From positions 4,960,001-5,024,000 of the forward strand of contig NZ_CP109592.1 in the NCBI RefSeq assembly GCF_036250675.1: 64,000 nucleotides of DNA, in the 5' to 3' direction. A program made the position numbers and the translations under genes. Origin of the DNA: Streptomyces sp. NBC_01689 (GTDB lineage Bacteria > Actinomycetota > Actinomycetes > Streptomycetales > Streptomycetaceae). Of the stretch, positions 43,225 through 51,692 are shown piece by piece (position 1 is the stretch's first letter; the number at the start of each line of letters is the position of its first letter). The notes beneath the pieces were generated by a model that saw nothing but the letters and a program-made list of their open reading frames with translations, made no database searches and was not told the DNA's origin.

Positions 43225-44604
43225 TCAGCCGCGTGGGCGCAGGACGTCCACGGCGGCGTCCGGGCCGTACGCGGCCGGCCCCTCGGACGCCCTGGACGCC
43301 CCGGACACCTGCGCCGCGGGCGCCGTGCCGGGTGCGTCGGACGTGCCGGCCGGCGCCGGACGGCGCCGGGACAGCAGCGGTCCGGCCATCGCCGTCGTGA
43401 CGAGGGCCATGATCACGAGCATGGTGAACATGCGTCCGTCGAGCACGCCCAGGCTCACCGCGGCGTTGAGGATGATGAGTTCGGTCAGACCCCGGGTGTT
43501 CATCAGCAGCCCCAGGTCCTTCGCCTCCCGCCAGGAGAACCCGGCCAGCCGCGCCGGCAGGATCGCGCCGGCCAGCTTGCCCGCACAGGCCACCACGATG
43601 ATCGCGACGAGCGCGACGAGGTCGCCGGAGGTGAGCGCGCCGAGGTCCACGCCGAGGCCGGTGACGATGAAGAAGACCGGGAGCAGCACGACGCTCACGT
43701 GGTCCATGGGCTTGCGCAGGTGCTCCGCCAGGACCATCGCGGGCTCACGGGGCATCACGAACCCGAAGAGGAAGGCCCCGAAGATGGCGTGGATGCCGAT
43801 CCAGGTGGTCAGCCAGGCCGAGGTCAGGGCACCCGCGCAGACCACCGCCAGCAGGGCGGACCAGCGCTCGGTGGCGGCCCAGCGCCAGACCAGACGGGCC
43901 ACCAGCGGCCGTACGACCAGCAGCATCCCGGCGACGTAGGCGGCGCTGCGCAGACCGATGCCGGCGAGGTCGGAGTAGTCGCCGTCCGCGGTGACCAGGG
44001 CCGAGACATACGCCAGCAGGCACCAGGCGAGCAGGTCGTCGATGGCCGCGCTGGCCAGCGAGAGGGACCCGGCCCGGGTGTCCAGCAGCTTGTTCTCGGT
44101 GAGGATGCGTGCCAGCACCGGGAAGGCGGTCACCGACATCGCGGTGCCGATGAAGGTGGCGAACGCGACGAAGGAGATGTGGTGCCCGGCCACGGTGGCG
44201 TGCTCGTCGTACAGGAACGGGGCGAGCGCCACCCCCAGGCCGAACGCCATGGCGATCGAGGACAGCGAGACCCCCGCGGCGAGCCGGGCGTGCGGGCGGA
44301 TCAGCCGCTTCTCGAACTCCCAGCCGACCACGAACATGAACAGGATCAGGCCGACCTGGGAGACCGCGGACAGCAACGGCCGCACATCGGCGGGGAAGAG
44401 CCGTTCGGTCAGGTTCCCCGGCAGCAGACCGAGGACGCTGGGGCCCAGCAGGATGCCCGCGACGATCTCACCGACCACCACCGGCTGGCGCAGCTTCCGC
44501 GCCAGCCGCCCGAGCGCGGCACCCGCCACGAGCACCACCCCGATGTCGACGAGCATGACCGCGAGCTTCATGTCCTGGGCGCCGGCCGCCGCCAGAGTCG
44601 TCAT
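43225..44604 (-). CDS. Cation:proton antiporter (CPA2 / KefB-like)
   Basis: The protein has 459 residues with about 12 helices, including QPVVVGEIVAGILLGPSVLG, SAAIDDLLAWCLLAYVSALV (the acidic ion-binding pair) and IHAIFGAFLFGFVMPRE. No RCK domain is attached. It exchanges Na+ or K+ for protons. Similar antiporters occur in several aromatic polyketide clusters and are thought to support resistance. Its start overlaps the stop of the SnoaL-like gene (ATGA). Confidence 0.9.
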   Translation of the reverse strand: MTTLAAAGAQDMKLAVMLVDIGVVLVAGAALGRLARKLRQPVVVGEIVAGILLGPSVLGLLPGNLTERLFPADVRPLLSAVSQVGLILFMFVVGWEFEKRLIRPHARLAAGVSLSSIAMAFGLGVALAPFLYDEHATVAGHHISFVAFATFIGTAMSVTAFPVLARILTENKLLDTRAGSLSLASAAIDDLLAWCLLAYVSALVTADGDYSDLAGIGLRSAAYVAGMLLVVRPLVARLVWRWAATERWSALLAVVCAGALTSAWLTTWIGIHAIFGAFLFGFVMPREPAMVLAEHLRKPMDHVSVVLLPVFFIVTGLGVDLGALTSGDLVALVAIIVVACAGKLAGAILPARLAGFSWREAKDLGLLMNTRGLTELIILNAAVSLGVLDGRMFTMLVIMALVTTAMAGPLLSRRRPAPAGTSDAPGTAPAAQVSGASRASEGPAAYGPDAAVDVLRPRG

Positions 44605-45047
44605 CGGGGCTCCTGGGGTCGGGGCGGGGTCCCGCGGCTCCACAGCACGCGGAAGGTCAGGGAGGAGAGCCGCCAGCCCTCGGCGGCGCGGCGGGCCACA
44701 CCGGTGGCGAGCGTGCCGACCTGGAACAGGGGCTCCTCCGCCGCGCCGGGGTGGTGGACATGCGTCGAGACGAGGTTCGCGCGCAGGGTGGCCCGCTCGC
44801 CGTCCCCGTCGAGAGCGACGGAGGCGGGGGAGCCGAGGTGCTGGGTGGCGGCGAAGGCCGTCAGCGCGTCACGGTGGTAGCCGGCGAGTCCTTCGAGGCC
44901 CTCGTGCCGGCTCATGGGGAACTCGACCAGGGCGTCCTTCGTGAAGAGCCCCCGCGCCCACGCGTCGTCGAGTTCGTCGTCGTCGAGACCGATGAGGTAC
45001 CGGTCCAGGAGAGTGGATATCTCTGATTCTTCCGGGCCTGGCTGCAT
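44601..45047 (-). CDS. SnoaL-like (NTF2-fold) protein
   Basis: The protein has 148 residues. The cone-shaped alpha+beta fold is suggested by ISTLLDRYLIGLDDDELDDAWARGLF and GWRLSSLTFRVLWSRG. Relatives act as polyketide cyclases or hydroxylases, or have no catalytic role. The canonical cyclase Asp is not evident. ATG at 45047 is chosen; an upstream TTG is open. Divergent from the ABM oxygenase gene. Confidence 0.78.
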   Translation of the reverse strand: MQPGPEESEISTLLDRYLIGLDDDELDDAWARGLFTKDALVEFPMSRHEGLEGLAGYHRDALTAFAATQHLGSPASVALDGDGERATLRANLVSTHVHHPGAAEEPLFQVGTLATGVARRAAEGWRLSSLTFRVLWSRGTPPRPQEPR

Positions 45048-45098
45048 TACCCGAGCATGGCGCCCGCGCCAATCGGCGACCAAGGCCGTTTTTCACAG

Positions 45099-45125
45099 CT
45101 CTGACGAAGTGGGGAAAGTTCTGAC
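45099..45125 (+). promoter_or_regulatory. SARP-like direct repeats (CTCTGAC and TTCTGAC, 20-bp period)
   Basis: Two heptamers two helical turns apart between the divergent SnoaL-like and ABM genes, oriented toward the ABM gene. The same ordered pair occurs with a 10-bp period at 39758. Confidence 0.5.
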
Positions 45126-45260
45126 ACCTCCCTCGAACAATTGACAAATGAGCCGTCATTCCTGAACCGCGGTGCCTTTCACGAGGGCGGATCCGCTTGC
45201 CATGCTGCATTCGTACCTCCATTCGCAACTCACCTTTCCTCGAACGGAAGAGACGAGAGA

Positions 45261-45956
45261 ATGCCGAAGATCGCAGCCGATGGTCAGCACCTGACCGTTC
45301 TCAACCTGTTCTCGACCGACGCCGCCGAGAAGCAGGTCAAGCTGCTCGCCGCGATGCGCCAGATCGTCGACACGGCGGCCTACGAGGGCTGGATGTCCAG
45401 CACGGTGCACGCCGGACAGGACAAGCCCGGCACGGCCAACTTCATCCAGTGGCGCAGCACCGAGGACCTGGAGAGCCGTTACGCGGGCGAGGAGTTCAAG
45501 CACCGCACCCTGCCGCTCTTCGGCGAGATCACCACCTCGATCCGACTGCTCCAGAACGAGATCGCCTTCACCCAGCAGAAGCCGGAACTGGGCGGGGTCA
45601 CGGAGATCTCCCCGGAGCGCGACGACTACACGGCCATCGAGCTGTTCGGTGTGCTGCCCGCCGACCAGGAGGACCTGATCGACGCGCTGGGCGAGTCCCA
45701 GACGTGGCTCGTCGACGTCCCCGGCTACCGCACCCACACGGTCCTGCGCGGCCTGCGGGCCCGCGGTGTCGACGGCAAGTTCGTCGTCGTCTACTCCCAG
45801 TGGGACAGCAAGGAGGCGTACGACGCCTTCCGTTCCGTGCCGCAGGGGGAGCGCTCCCCGGAGCGGCAGAAGGTCGACGCCCGCGTCGCCGCGCTGCAGA
45901 CCTGGCAGGACGAGAACACCTACCAGGTCGTGCACACCCGTTCCGCCGGCGAGTGA
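45261..45956 (+). CDS. Two-domain ABM oxygenase, JadG/GilOII/AlpJ-like
   Basis: The protein has 231 residues made of two antibiotic-biosynthesis-monooxygenase (dimeric alpha/beta barrel) domains (about 1-110: VLNLFSTDAAEKQVKLLAAM, NFIQWRS; 111-231: DYTAIELFGVLP, VVVYSQWDSKEAYDAF). This size and duplication match the angucycline ring-B oxygenases (JadG, GilOII, AlpJ, FlsG) that cleave the C5-C6 bond using reduced flavin from a separate reductase. It stands alone, with a terminator hairpin after it. The assignment to that subgroup is inference from domain layout and gene company. Confidence 0.8.
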   Translation: MPKIAADGQHLTVLNLFSTDAAEKQVKLLAAMRQIVDTAAYEGWMSSTVHAGQDKPGTANFIQWRSTEDLESRYAGEEFKHRTLPLFGEITTSIRLLQNEIAFTQQKPELGGVTEISPERDDYTAIELFGVLPADQEDLIDALGESQTWLVDVPGYRTHTVLRGLRARGVDGKFVVVYSQWDSKEAYDAFRSVPQGERSPERQKVDARVAALQTWQDENTYQVVHTRSAGE

Positions 45957-45960
45957 GCCA

Positions 45961-46003
45961 CCCGGTGGCGGGCCGGACGGACGGCGACCGGCCCGCCACC
46001 GGG
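45961..46003 (+). terminator. Hairpin terminator after the ABM oxygenase
   Basis: 14-base arms (CCCGGTGGCGGGCC / GGCCCGCCACCGGG) with a 15-base loop, starting 5 bases after the stop codon. Confidence 0.8.
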
Positions 46004-46058
46004 TCAGAACAGCGCGTCACGGCAGTACGCGTCACCGCACGACGGGAGCCGACCGTCG

Positions 46059-46072
46059 GTTTCACGTGAAAC
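46059..46072. other. parS: parS centromere site (ParB binding) inside the PKS cluster
   Basis: A perfect GTTTCACGTGAAAC, identical to the copy at 6631. It lies in the 314-bp gap between the ABM oxygenase and the first aromatase gene. The rest of this gap has two hairpins and no gene. Confidence 0.88.
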
Positions 46073-46161
46073 AACGCCCTTCCCCGCCGAACGGCGGAAG
46101 GACATCCACCAAGATCGCGCACGGACGCGGGCACCTGGGCGCGTTCCCACCCCCCTGGCCG

Positions 46162-46195
46162 GCCGCTGCCGGGAATTCCCCCGCCCGGCAGCGGC
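46162..46195 (+). other. Leader hairpin before the aromatase operon
   Basis: 12-base arms (GCCGCTGCCGGG / CCCGGCAGCGGC) ending 75 bases before the aromatase start. It could be part of a 5' leader or a terminator of upstream transcription. Confidence 0.5.
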
Positions 46196-46270
46196 TTCTC
46201 CGTCCGGCACCGCTTCCGGCCCGCCCCGCCCCGTCCGCGCGCACCACACCAGGACGAGGAGACAGCAAGC

Positions 46271-47242
46271 ATGGAACACCCGGGCATGCGCCACGTCGCG
46301 CACGAGATCAACGTCGCGGTCCCGGCGGACACGGTCCACCGGTTGATCGCCGAGGTGGAGAACTGGCCCCGGATCTTCCCCTCGGTCGTCCACGTCGCCC
46401 ACGAGGCGGCCCCCGAGGGCGAGGAACGGCTGCGGATCTGGGAGACCGCGCCGCCCACGGAGGACGGGACGTCCGGGGAGAGCGGGCTGCGCAGTCGGCC
46501 CCTGCGCCGGATCGTCGAACCCGCCACGCTGCGGGTCAACTTCCAGCACCTGGTCACCGAGGCACACGTCGCCGGGATCGGAGGCGCCTGGCTCGTCGAG
46601 CCGCGCGGGGAGAACGCCTCCCTGGTGCGGCTCCTGCACGAGTTCCGGGCCGAGGACGACACCCCCGGGACGCTCGACAGGATCGGTGCAAAGGTCGACG
46701 GCACCGCCCGCACGGAACTCGCCGCGCTCAGGGAACTCGCCGAACGCGAGGCCGCCGAGACCGGGCTGACGTTCTCGTTCGAGGACACCGTGCTCGTCGA
46801 CGGCTCGGCGAAGGACGTCTACGCCTTCCTCAACGAGGCCCACCTGTGGCCCGAACGACTGCCCCACGTCTCCACCGTCCGCCTCCACGAAGACACCCCC
46901 GGCCTGCAGACCCTCGAAATGGACACCCGCGCCAAGGACGGCTCCCTCCACACCACCAAGTCCTACCGCGTGACCTTCCCCCACCACCGCATCGCCTACA
47001 AACAGACCACCCTCCCCGCCCTCATGACCCTCCACACCGGCCACTGGACCATCACCGAAACCGACGAAGGCGTCACCGCCACCTCCCAGCACACCGTCAC
47101 CCTCGACACCACCACCATCCACACCGTCCTCGGCCCCCACGCCACCCTCGACGACGCCCGCACCTACGTCCACACCGCCCTCTCCACCAACAGCCGCGCC
47201 ACCCTCACCCACGCCAAAACCCACGCGGAAGGCCGCCGTTGA
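46271..47242 (+). CDS. Didomain polyketide aromatase/cyclase (SRPBCC), copy 1
   Basis: The protein has 323 residues: two START/SRPBCC domains (about 1-155 and 160-315), as in ActVII/JadD/LanL-type first-ring aromatases. The first domain has EVENWPRIFPSVVHV; the second has LNEAHLWPERLPHVSTVRL. From base 46768 to 47226 its DNA is identical to the aromatase at 56156-57091 on the other strand, while the first domain is clearly different. The start of the next gene (PPTase) overlaps its stop. Which of the two aromatases acts on the first ring is not clear. Confidence 0.9.
   Translation: MEHPGMRHVAHEINVAVPADTVHRLIAEVENWPRIFPSVVHVAHEAAPEGEERLRIWETAPPTEDGTSGESGLRSRPLRRIVEPATLRVNFQHLVTEAHVAGIGGAWLVEPRGENASLVRLLHEFRAEDDTPGTLDRIGAKVDGTARTELAALRELAEREAAETGLTFSFEDTVLVDGSAKDVYAFLNEAHLWPERLPHVSTVRLHEDTPGLQTLEMDTRAKDGSLHTTKSYRVTFPHHRIAYKQTTLPALMTLHTGHWTITETDEGVTATSQHTVTLDTTTIHTVLGPHATLDDARTYVHTALSTNSRATLTHAKTHAEGRR
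46768..47226 (+). repeat. 459-bp perfect inverted repeat, copy A
   Basis: It encodes the second domain of aromatase 1. Read on the plus strand it appears identical, base for base and without gaps, to the minus strand of 56172-56630. Sequence diverges at once outside both borders. Confidence 0.92.
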
Positions 47243-48045
47243 CCGCGGTGGTGCGCCGGCTCGCCGTGGCGCGGGGGGAGCTGGACGTATGGCTGCTGCC
47301 ACCGCCCGACTCACCGCGCGACGTCCCGTACGACGAACTCGACGCCCATGAGCGGGGCAGGGCCGACTCCTACCGCCGGCCCGACGACCGGCAGATGTAC
47401 GCCGCGGCACATGTGGGGCTGCGCCGGGTCCTCGCCGGATACACCGGTATCGAACCGGGCCGCCTCCACCTCGCCGGCGAGCGGCACAAGGGCAACGGTG
47501 AACGTCACGGCCGGCCGGTGGTGCTCGGGCTGCCCGGCGGTGCCCCCCAGTTCTCGCTCTCGCACAGCCACGGTCTGGCGATCGTGGTGGTGGCCGAGGC
47601 ACGGGTGGGCGCCGACGTCCAGCGGCTGCCCTCGGCCGAGACCGTCGAGGTGTGCCTGCCCGCGCTGCACCCGTCGGAGCGGGAGGAGCTCGGGAAGCTG
47701 CCCGAACACGAGCGCACCATGGCGTTCGGCCGGCTGTGGACACGCAAGGAGGCCTATCTGAAGGGGCTGGGCACCGGGCTGACGCGGGGTGCCGACCTCG
47801 ACTACCTGGGCGAGGCCGGGCTCGCCGAGCGGCCGACCGGCTGGGTGGTGGGCAACCTGCCGCTCTGTTCCACCCATATCGCCGCGGTGGCCCTGGCCGG
47901 CGCCGGGGACCGGCCCGTCGCCGTCCGCGCGGTGCCCACCGCGTATCTGTACGCCCCGGACGCGGTCACCCGTCTCGTCCGGATGGAACCGGGGCTGCGT
48001 TCCATGCTCCGCGACCCCGCCGGACACGGGGACCTCGAACACTGA
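47239..48045 (+). CDS. Sfp-type 4'-phosphopantetheinyl transferase
   Basis: The protein has 268 residues. The C-terminal motif WTRKEAYLK (Trp167, Lys170, Glu171, Lys175) is canonical. The first metal motif reads GADVQ (Asp126, Gln128), where Sfp has GVDIE, so the second acidic ligand is a glutamine. It would convert apo-ACP to holo-ACP. Start is TTG at 47239, overlapping the aromatase stop as TTGA with GGAAGG 6 bases upstream. JadM-type PPTases also occur in angucycline clusters. Confidence 0.9.
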   Translation: MTAVVRRLAVARGELDVWLLPPPDSPRDVPYDELDAHERGRADSYRRPDDRQMYAAAHVGLRRVLAGYTGIEPGRLHLAGERHKGNGERHGRPVVLGLPGGAPQFSLSHSHGLAIVVVAEARVGADVQRLPSAETVEVCLPALHPSEREELGKLPEHERTMAFGRLWTRKEAYLKGLGTGLTRGADLDYLGEAGLAERPTGWVVGNLPLCSTHIAAVALAGAGDRPVAVRAVPTAYLYAPDAVTRLVRMEPGLRSMLRDPAGHGDLEH

Positions 48046-48121
48046 GACCGCGCCCCCGCGGGGCCGTGGGTCTCCGGGGTCCGGTCACCACCGGTCCGCG
48101 GATCCCCCGGCCCCGTACGCA

Positions 48122-48170
48122 CAGCCGAAGGGCCGGAGAGTTCCTGGGAACTCTCCGGCCCTTCGGGCTG
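48122..48170. terminator. Bidirectional terminator between convergent operons
   Basis: Long arms (CCGAAGGGCCGGAGAGTTCC and complement, extended by CAG/CTG) with one bulge and a short loop. It lies between the PPTase and the carboxylase epsilon gene. Confidence 0.88.
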
Positions 48171-48191
48171 CTCCACCCCCGTCCGATCCGC

Positions 48192-48428
48192 TCAGGCCGC
48201 CGCTCGCCAGGTGCGCGGACCGTCGAAACCGGTGACCCGCTCGGGCCGCCGCCACAGGGCGACGACCTGGTGCCTGCGGGCGAGATCGTCCGGTACGACG
48301 CCGGGGCCGGCGGTCACCGCCATGAGCACGGCGGTCAGGGCGGCCAGTTCCTCCGGCGAGGGGGAACCGCGCTCGATCCGGAAAAGCGGACCGGCCACGG
48401 GTTCGGTGTCGGGTTGCTGTGCGGTCAT
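48192..48428 (-). CDS. Acyl-CoA carboxylase epsilon subunit
   Basis: A 78-residue protein. PLFRIERGSPSPEELAALTAVL is the typical opening of AccE/PccE, the small actinomycete subunit that stabilises or activates the alpha-beta carboxylase complex. GAGGGAGGA precedes the ATG. It follows the beta subunit by 31 bases, so the pair is one operon. Confidence 0.9.
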   Translation of the reverse strand: MTAQQPDTEPVAGPLFRIERGSPSPEELAALTAVLMAVTAGPGVVPDDLARRHQVVALWRRPERVTGFDGPRTWRAAA

Positions 48429-48459
48429 GGATCCTCCCTCACTCACTCTTCGGGGCCGC

Positions 48460-50028
48460 TCACTGAGGCGGGTTGCCGTGCTTACGGCGGGGCAGTTCGG
48501 CGTGCTTGGCGACGAGCATCGACAGCGAACGGGCCAGGACCGCCCGGGTCTCGCGCGGATCGATGACGTCATCGACCAGCCCACGCTCGGCGGCGTAGTA
48601 AGGGTGGACCAACTCCCTCTTGTATTGGTCGATTTTCTCTCTACGCATCGCGTCGGAGTCGTCCGCGGCCGCGATCTCCCGGCGGAAGACCACGTTGGCG
48701 GCACCCTCCGCGCCCATGACCGCGATCTCGTTCGTCGGCCAGGCCAGCGCGATGTCGGCGCCGATGGACCGGGAGTCCATCACGATGTACGCGCCGCCGT
48801 ACGCCTTGCGCAGCACCACGGAGACCCGCGGCACGGTCGCGTTGCAGTACGCGTAGAGGAGCTTCGCGCCGCGCCGGATGATGCCCTCGTGCTCCTGGTC
48901 CACACCCGGCAGGAACCCGGGCACGTCGACCAGCGTGACCAGCGGGACGTTGAACGAGTCGCAGAACTGGACGAACCGGGCCGCCTTCTCGCTCGCCTTG
49001 ATGTCCAGCACGCCCGCCATGGCCGCCGGCTGGTTGGCGACGATCCCCACGGTGTGGCCGTCGACGCGGGCCAGGGCGCAGACGATGTTCGGGGCCCAGC
49101 CCGCGTGCACCTCCACGAAGTCGCCGTCGTCGACGAGCTCCTCGACGACCGCCCGCATGTCGTACGAACGGTTCCCGTCGTGCGGCACCAGGTCGAGCAG
49201 CACGTCCCCGGACCGGTCCCCCGGGTCGCCGCTGACGTGGCGGGGCGGCATCTCACGGTTGTTGGACGGCAGCAGCGACAGCAGATAACGCACCTCGGCG
49301 AGGCAGCTCTCCTCGTCGTCGTGCACGAAGTGGGCCACTCCGGAGACCGCGCCGTGGACGTCGGCGCCCCCGAGCCCGTTCTGGCTGATCTCCTCACCGG
49401 TGACCGCGCGGACCACGTCGGGCCCGGTGATGAACATCTGCGAGATGTCGCGGACGGCGAAGACGAAGTCGGTCAGGGCGGGCGAGTACGCGGCACCGCC
49501 CGCGCACGGCCCCAGCATGACACTGATCTGCGGGATCACCCCGCTCGCCCGGGTGTTGCGCTGGAAGATGCCGCCGTAGCCGGCGAGCGCGGAGACGCCC
49601 TCCTGGATCCGGGCGCCCGCGCCGTCGTTGAGCGACACCAGGGGCGCTCCGGCGGCGATGGCCATGTCCATGATTTTGTGGATCTTGCAGGCGTGGGCCT
49701 CGCCGAGCGCTCCGCCGAAGACGCGGAAGTCGTGGGCGTAGACGAAGACCGTACGGCCCTCGACCGTGCCCCAGCCGGTGATCACACCGTCGCCGTAGGG
49801 CTTCTTGGCTTCCAGGCCGAAGCCGGTGGCCCGGTGCCGGCGCAGTGGTTCGACCTCCTGGAAGCTGCCCTTGTCCAGCAGCAGCTCGATGCGCTCGTGC
49901 GCGGTCAGTTTGCCCTTGGCGTGCTGGCGTTCGGTGGCCGCCGGGTCCTGTCCGGCCCGGGCGGTGTCCTTGCGTTCGGCCAGCTCCATCAGTCGGCCGT
50001 CGAGTTCCATGGGTATCGCGGGCTCCAT
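48460..50028 (-). CDS. Acyl-CoA carboxylase beta subunit (carboxyltransferase)
   Basis: The protein has 522 residues with two crotonase-like carboxyltransferase halves. It carries the oxyanion-hole region SLNDGAGARIQEGVSALAGYG in the N-half and VVLRKAYGGAYIVMDS in the C-half. With the biotinylated alpha subunit encoded at 61548 and the epsilon subunit next to it, it should make malonyl-CoA for the PKS. The ATG at 50028 has GGGGAG about 8 bases upstream. The presence of a full dedicated carboxylase is common in angucycline clusters (for example JadJ). Confidence 0.93.
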   Translation of the reverse strand: MEPAIPMELDGRLMELAERKDTARAGQDPAATERQHAKGKLTAHERIELLLDKGSFQEVEPLRRHRATGFGLEAKKPYGDGVITGWGTVEGRTVFVYAHDFRVFGGALGEAHACKIHKIMDMAIAAGAPLVSLNDGAGARIQEGVSALAGYGGIFQRNTRASGVIPQISVMLGPCAGGAAYSPALTDFVFAVRDISQMFITGPDVVRAVTGEEISQNGLGGADVHGAVSGVAHFVHDDEESCLAEVRYLLSLLPSNNREMPPRHVSGDPGDRSGDVLLDLVPHDGNRSYDMRAVVEELVDDGDFVEVHAGWAPNIVCALARVDGHTVGIVANQPAAMAGVLDIKASEKAARFVQFCDSFNVPLVTLVDVPGFLPGVDQEHEGIIRRGAKLLYAYCNATVPRVSVVLRKAYGGAYIVMDSRSIGADIALAWPTNEIAVMGAEGAANVVFRREIAAADDSDAMRREKIDQYKRELVHPYYAAERGLVDDVIDPRETRAVLARSLSMLVAKHAELPRRKHGNPPQ

Positions 50029-50081
50029 CTGGGGATCTCCCCTGTCTTGAGAGGTCTGGGACGGGCGGATCGAGGGATCGG

Positions 50082-50387
50082 TCAACGGGCGAGCAGCGCG
50101 GTCAGCTCACCGACGGTGCTCTCCCGCAGCACCTCGGCGGGCACCTCGGCGTCGAGAGCGCGCCGTATCCGGCGCCCCAGGTGCAGGGCGTCGAGCGGGT
50201 CGAGGCCCTGGCCGCGCAGCGACAAGGCCGGTGAGAGCCGGTGGCCCGGCGGGACCGCGAGCAGGTCGTGCAGTTCCAGCCGGAGGCAGTGGCCGATGGC
50301 ACCGGCCCGCTCGTCGGGCGTCATGGCGCGCAGGGCGACCGGATCGGGGAGCCGGTCGAGCCAACTGCACGGGTTCTCTTCGCTCAT
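50082..50387 (-). CDS. ACP-like protein lacking the carrier serine
   Basis: The protein has 101 residues with an acyl-carrier-like helical pattern: LRLELHDLLAVPPGH, then LSLRGQGLDPLDALHLGRRI, then a final helix STVGELTALL. In true carriers the second block reads G-x-D-S-L; here Ser is Pro (GLDPLDAL, CCG codon), so a phosphopantetheine arm cannot be attached there. It overlaps the MFS gene upstream by 4 bases (ATGA) and is well preserved otherwise, which argues for a real protein with another role. Alternatives are a decayed ACP or a sequencing error (TCG to CCG). Confidence 0.75.
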   Translation of the reverse strand: MSEENPCSWLDRLPDPVALRAMTPDERAGAIGHCLRLELHDLLAVPPGHRLSPALSLRGQGLDPLDALHLGRRIRRALDAEVPAEVLRESTVGELTALLAR

Positions 50388-51688
50388 GGGGCTGCCTTTC
50401 GTGGTTGGGGCCGGGCCCGGCGGAGTGCCGGTCGTGGCCGGTGACGGTGCAGGAGACGGCGTGTCCGCCCCGCGAGCAGCACCGTGAGCGCCGCCGTGGA
50501 CGAGGCGATCCCTCCCACGTAGAGGCCGGAGCGCGCACCGTGCCGGACGGTGAGCCAGCCCACGAGGAGAGCACCGAGCGGGGTGAGTCCTTGCAGGATG
50601 AGCGTGTAGAGCGCCATCACCCGGCCGCGGTAGGCGGCGTCGCTGCCCAACTGGATGCGGTGGTTGGCGGCCTGGGCGAAGTAGAGGGTGGCGAAGCCGG
50701 TCAGGAAGAGCAGGACGGCCGCCCACGCGTAGGTGGGCGACCAGCCGGCCGCGGTCTCCAGGAGGCCGAAGGCGAGCGCGGAACCGGTGACGGTACGGGC
50801 CGCCGGGCGCTCGCGGCGGGTGGTGGTGGCGAACGCGGCGAGCAGCGAACCGGCGGCGAACGCCGTGGTCAGCAGCCCGAAGGTGGTCGCGCCCGAGTGG
50901 AAGACGGACCGGGCGAGCAGCGGCAGGGTGAGCTGGAAGGTGAAGCCGAACAGGCCGACGACCGCGACCAGCGCCAGCGGTACGAAGAGATCGGGACGCC
51001 CCCGCACGTACCGCAGCCCGTCGGTCACCCGCGCGCCGTGTTCCGGCACGGGTGCCCGGAGCAGTTCCCCGGGGCGCATCAGGCGCAGCGCCGTCACGGT
51101 GGCGAGATAGCTGGCCGCGTTGCACAGCATCGCGGGTCCCGCGCCCACCGCGCCGATGAGCAGGCCGGCGAGGGCGGGGCCCACCACCCGGGCGGTGTTG
51201 AAGTAGGCGGCGCTCAGCGCGGAGGCGTTGGGCAGCAGCCCCGGGCCGACCATCTCTCCGACGAACGCCATCCGGGTGGGCACCTCGACCGCGTTGACGG
51301 TGCCGAGGGCCGGCGCGAAGAGGTACAGGTGCCACAGCTGCACGGAGCCGGCCAGGACGAGCACGGCGAGCGTCAGCGCGAGGGCGCCGGAGACGAGGTT
51401 GGCGAGGGTCAGCAGCAGGCGCTTGTCGTACCGGTCGGCGAGCCGGCCCCCGTACAGCGTGAACAGCAGCAGCGGGCTGAACTGGAGCGCCGTCATCGCC
51501 CCCAGGGCCGCGCCGGAGTCCCCGGTCAGCGAGAGCACCAGCCAGTCCTGGGCGGTGACCATCATCCAGGTGCCCGCGACCGAGACGACCTGGCCGGCCG
51601 CGAAGAGCCGGAAGTTGCGCACCGTCAACGACCGGAAGGGCGCCCGGCGTGCGCCGGTCCCCTCGGCCGCCCCCTGTGTCGTCGTCAT
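50384..51688 (-). CDS. MFS exporter (EntS/MFS_3 type)
   Basis: The protein has 434 residues and about 12 helices. It begins with FRSLTVRNFRLFAAGQVVSV and has the MFS motif LYGGRLADRYDKRLLL. It is the second exporter of the cluster and is coupled by ATGA to the ACP-like gene. It probably exports the polyketide product. Confidence 0.9.
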   Translation of the reverse strand: MTTTQGAAEGTGARRAPFRSLTVRNFRLFAAGQVVSVAGTWMMVTAQDWLVLSLTGDSGAALGAMTALQFSPLLLFTLYGGRLADRYDKRLLLTLANLVSGALALTLAVLVLAGSVQLWHLYLFAPALGTVNAVEVPTRMAFVGEMVGPGLLPNASALSAAYFNTARVVGPALAGLLIGAVGAGPAMLCNAASYLATVTALRLMRPGELLRAPVPEHGARVTDGLRYVRGRPDLFVPLALVAVVGLFGFTFQLTLPLLARSVFHSGATTFGLLTTAFAAGSLLAAFATTTRRERPAARTVTGSALAFGLLETAAGWSPTYAWAAVLLFLTGFATLYFAQAANHRIQLGSDAAYRGRVMALYTLILQGLTPLGALLVGWLTVRHGARSGLYVGGIASSTAALTVLLAGRTRRLLHRHRPRPALRRARPQPRKAAP

Positions 51689-51692
51689 GGCG

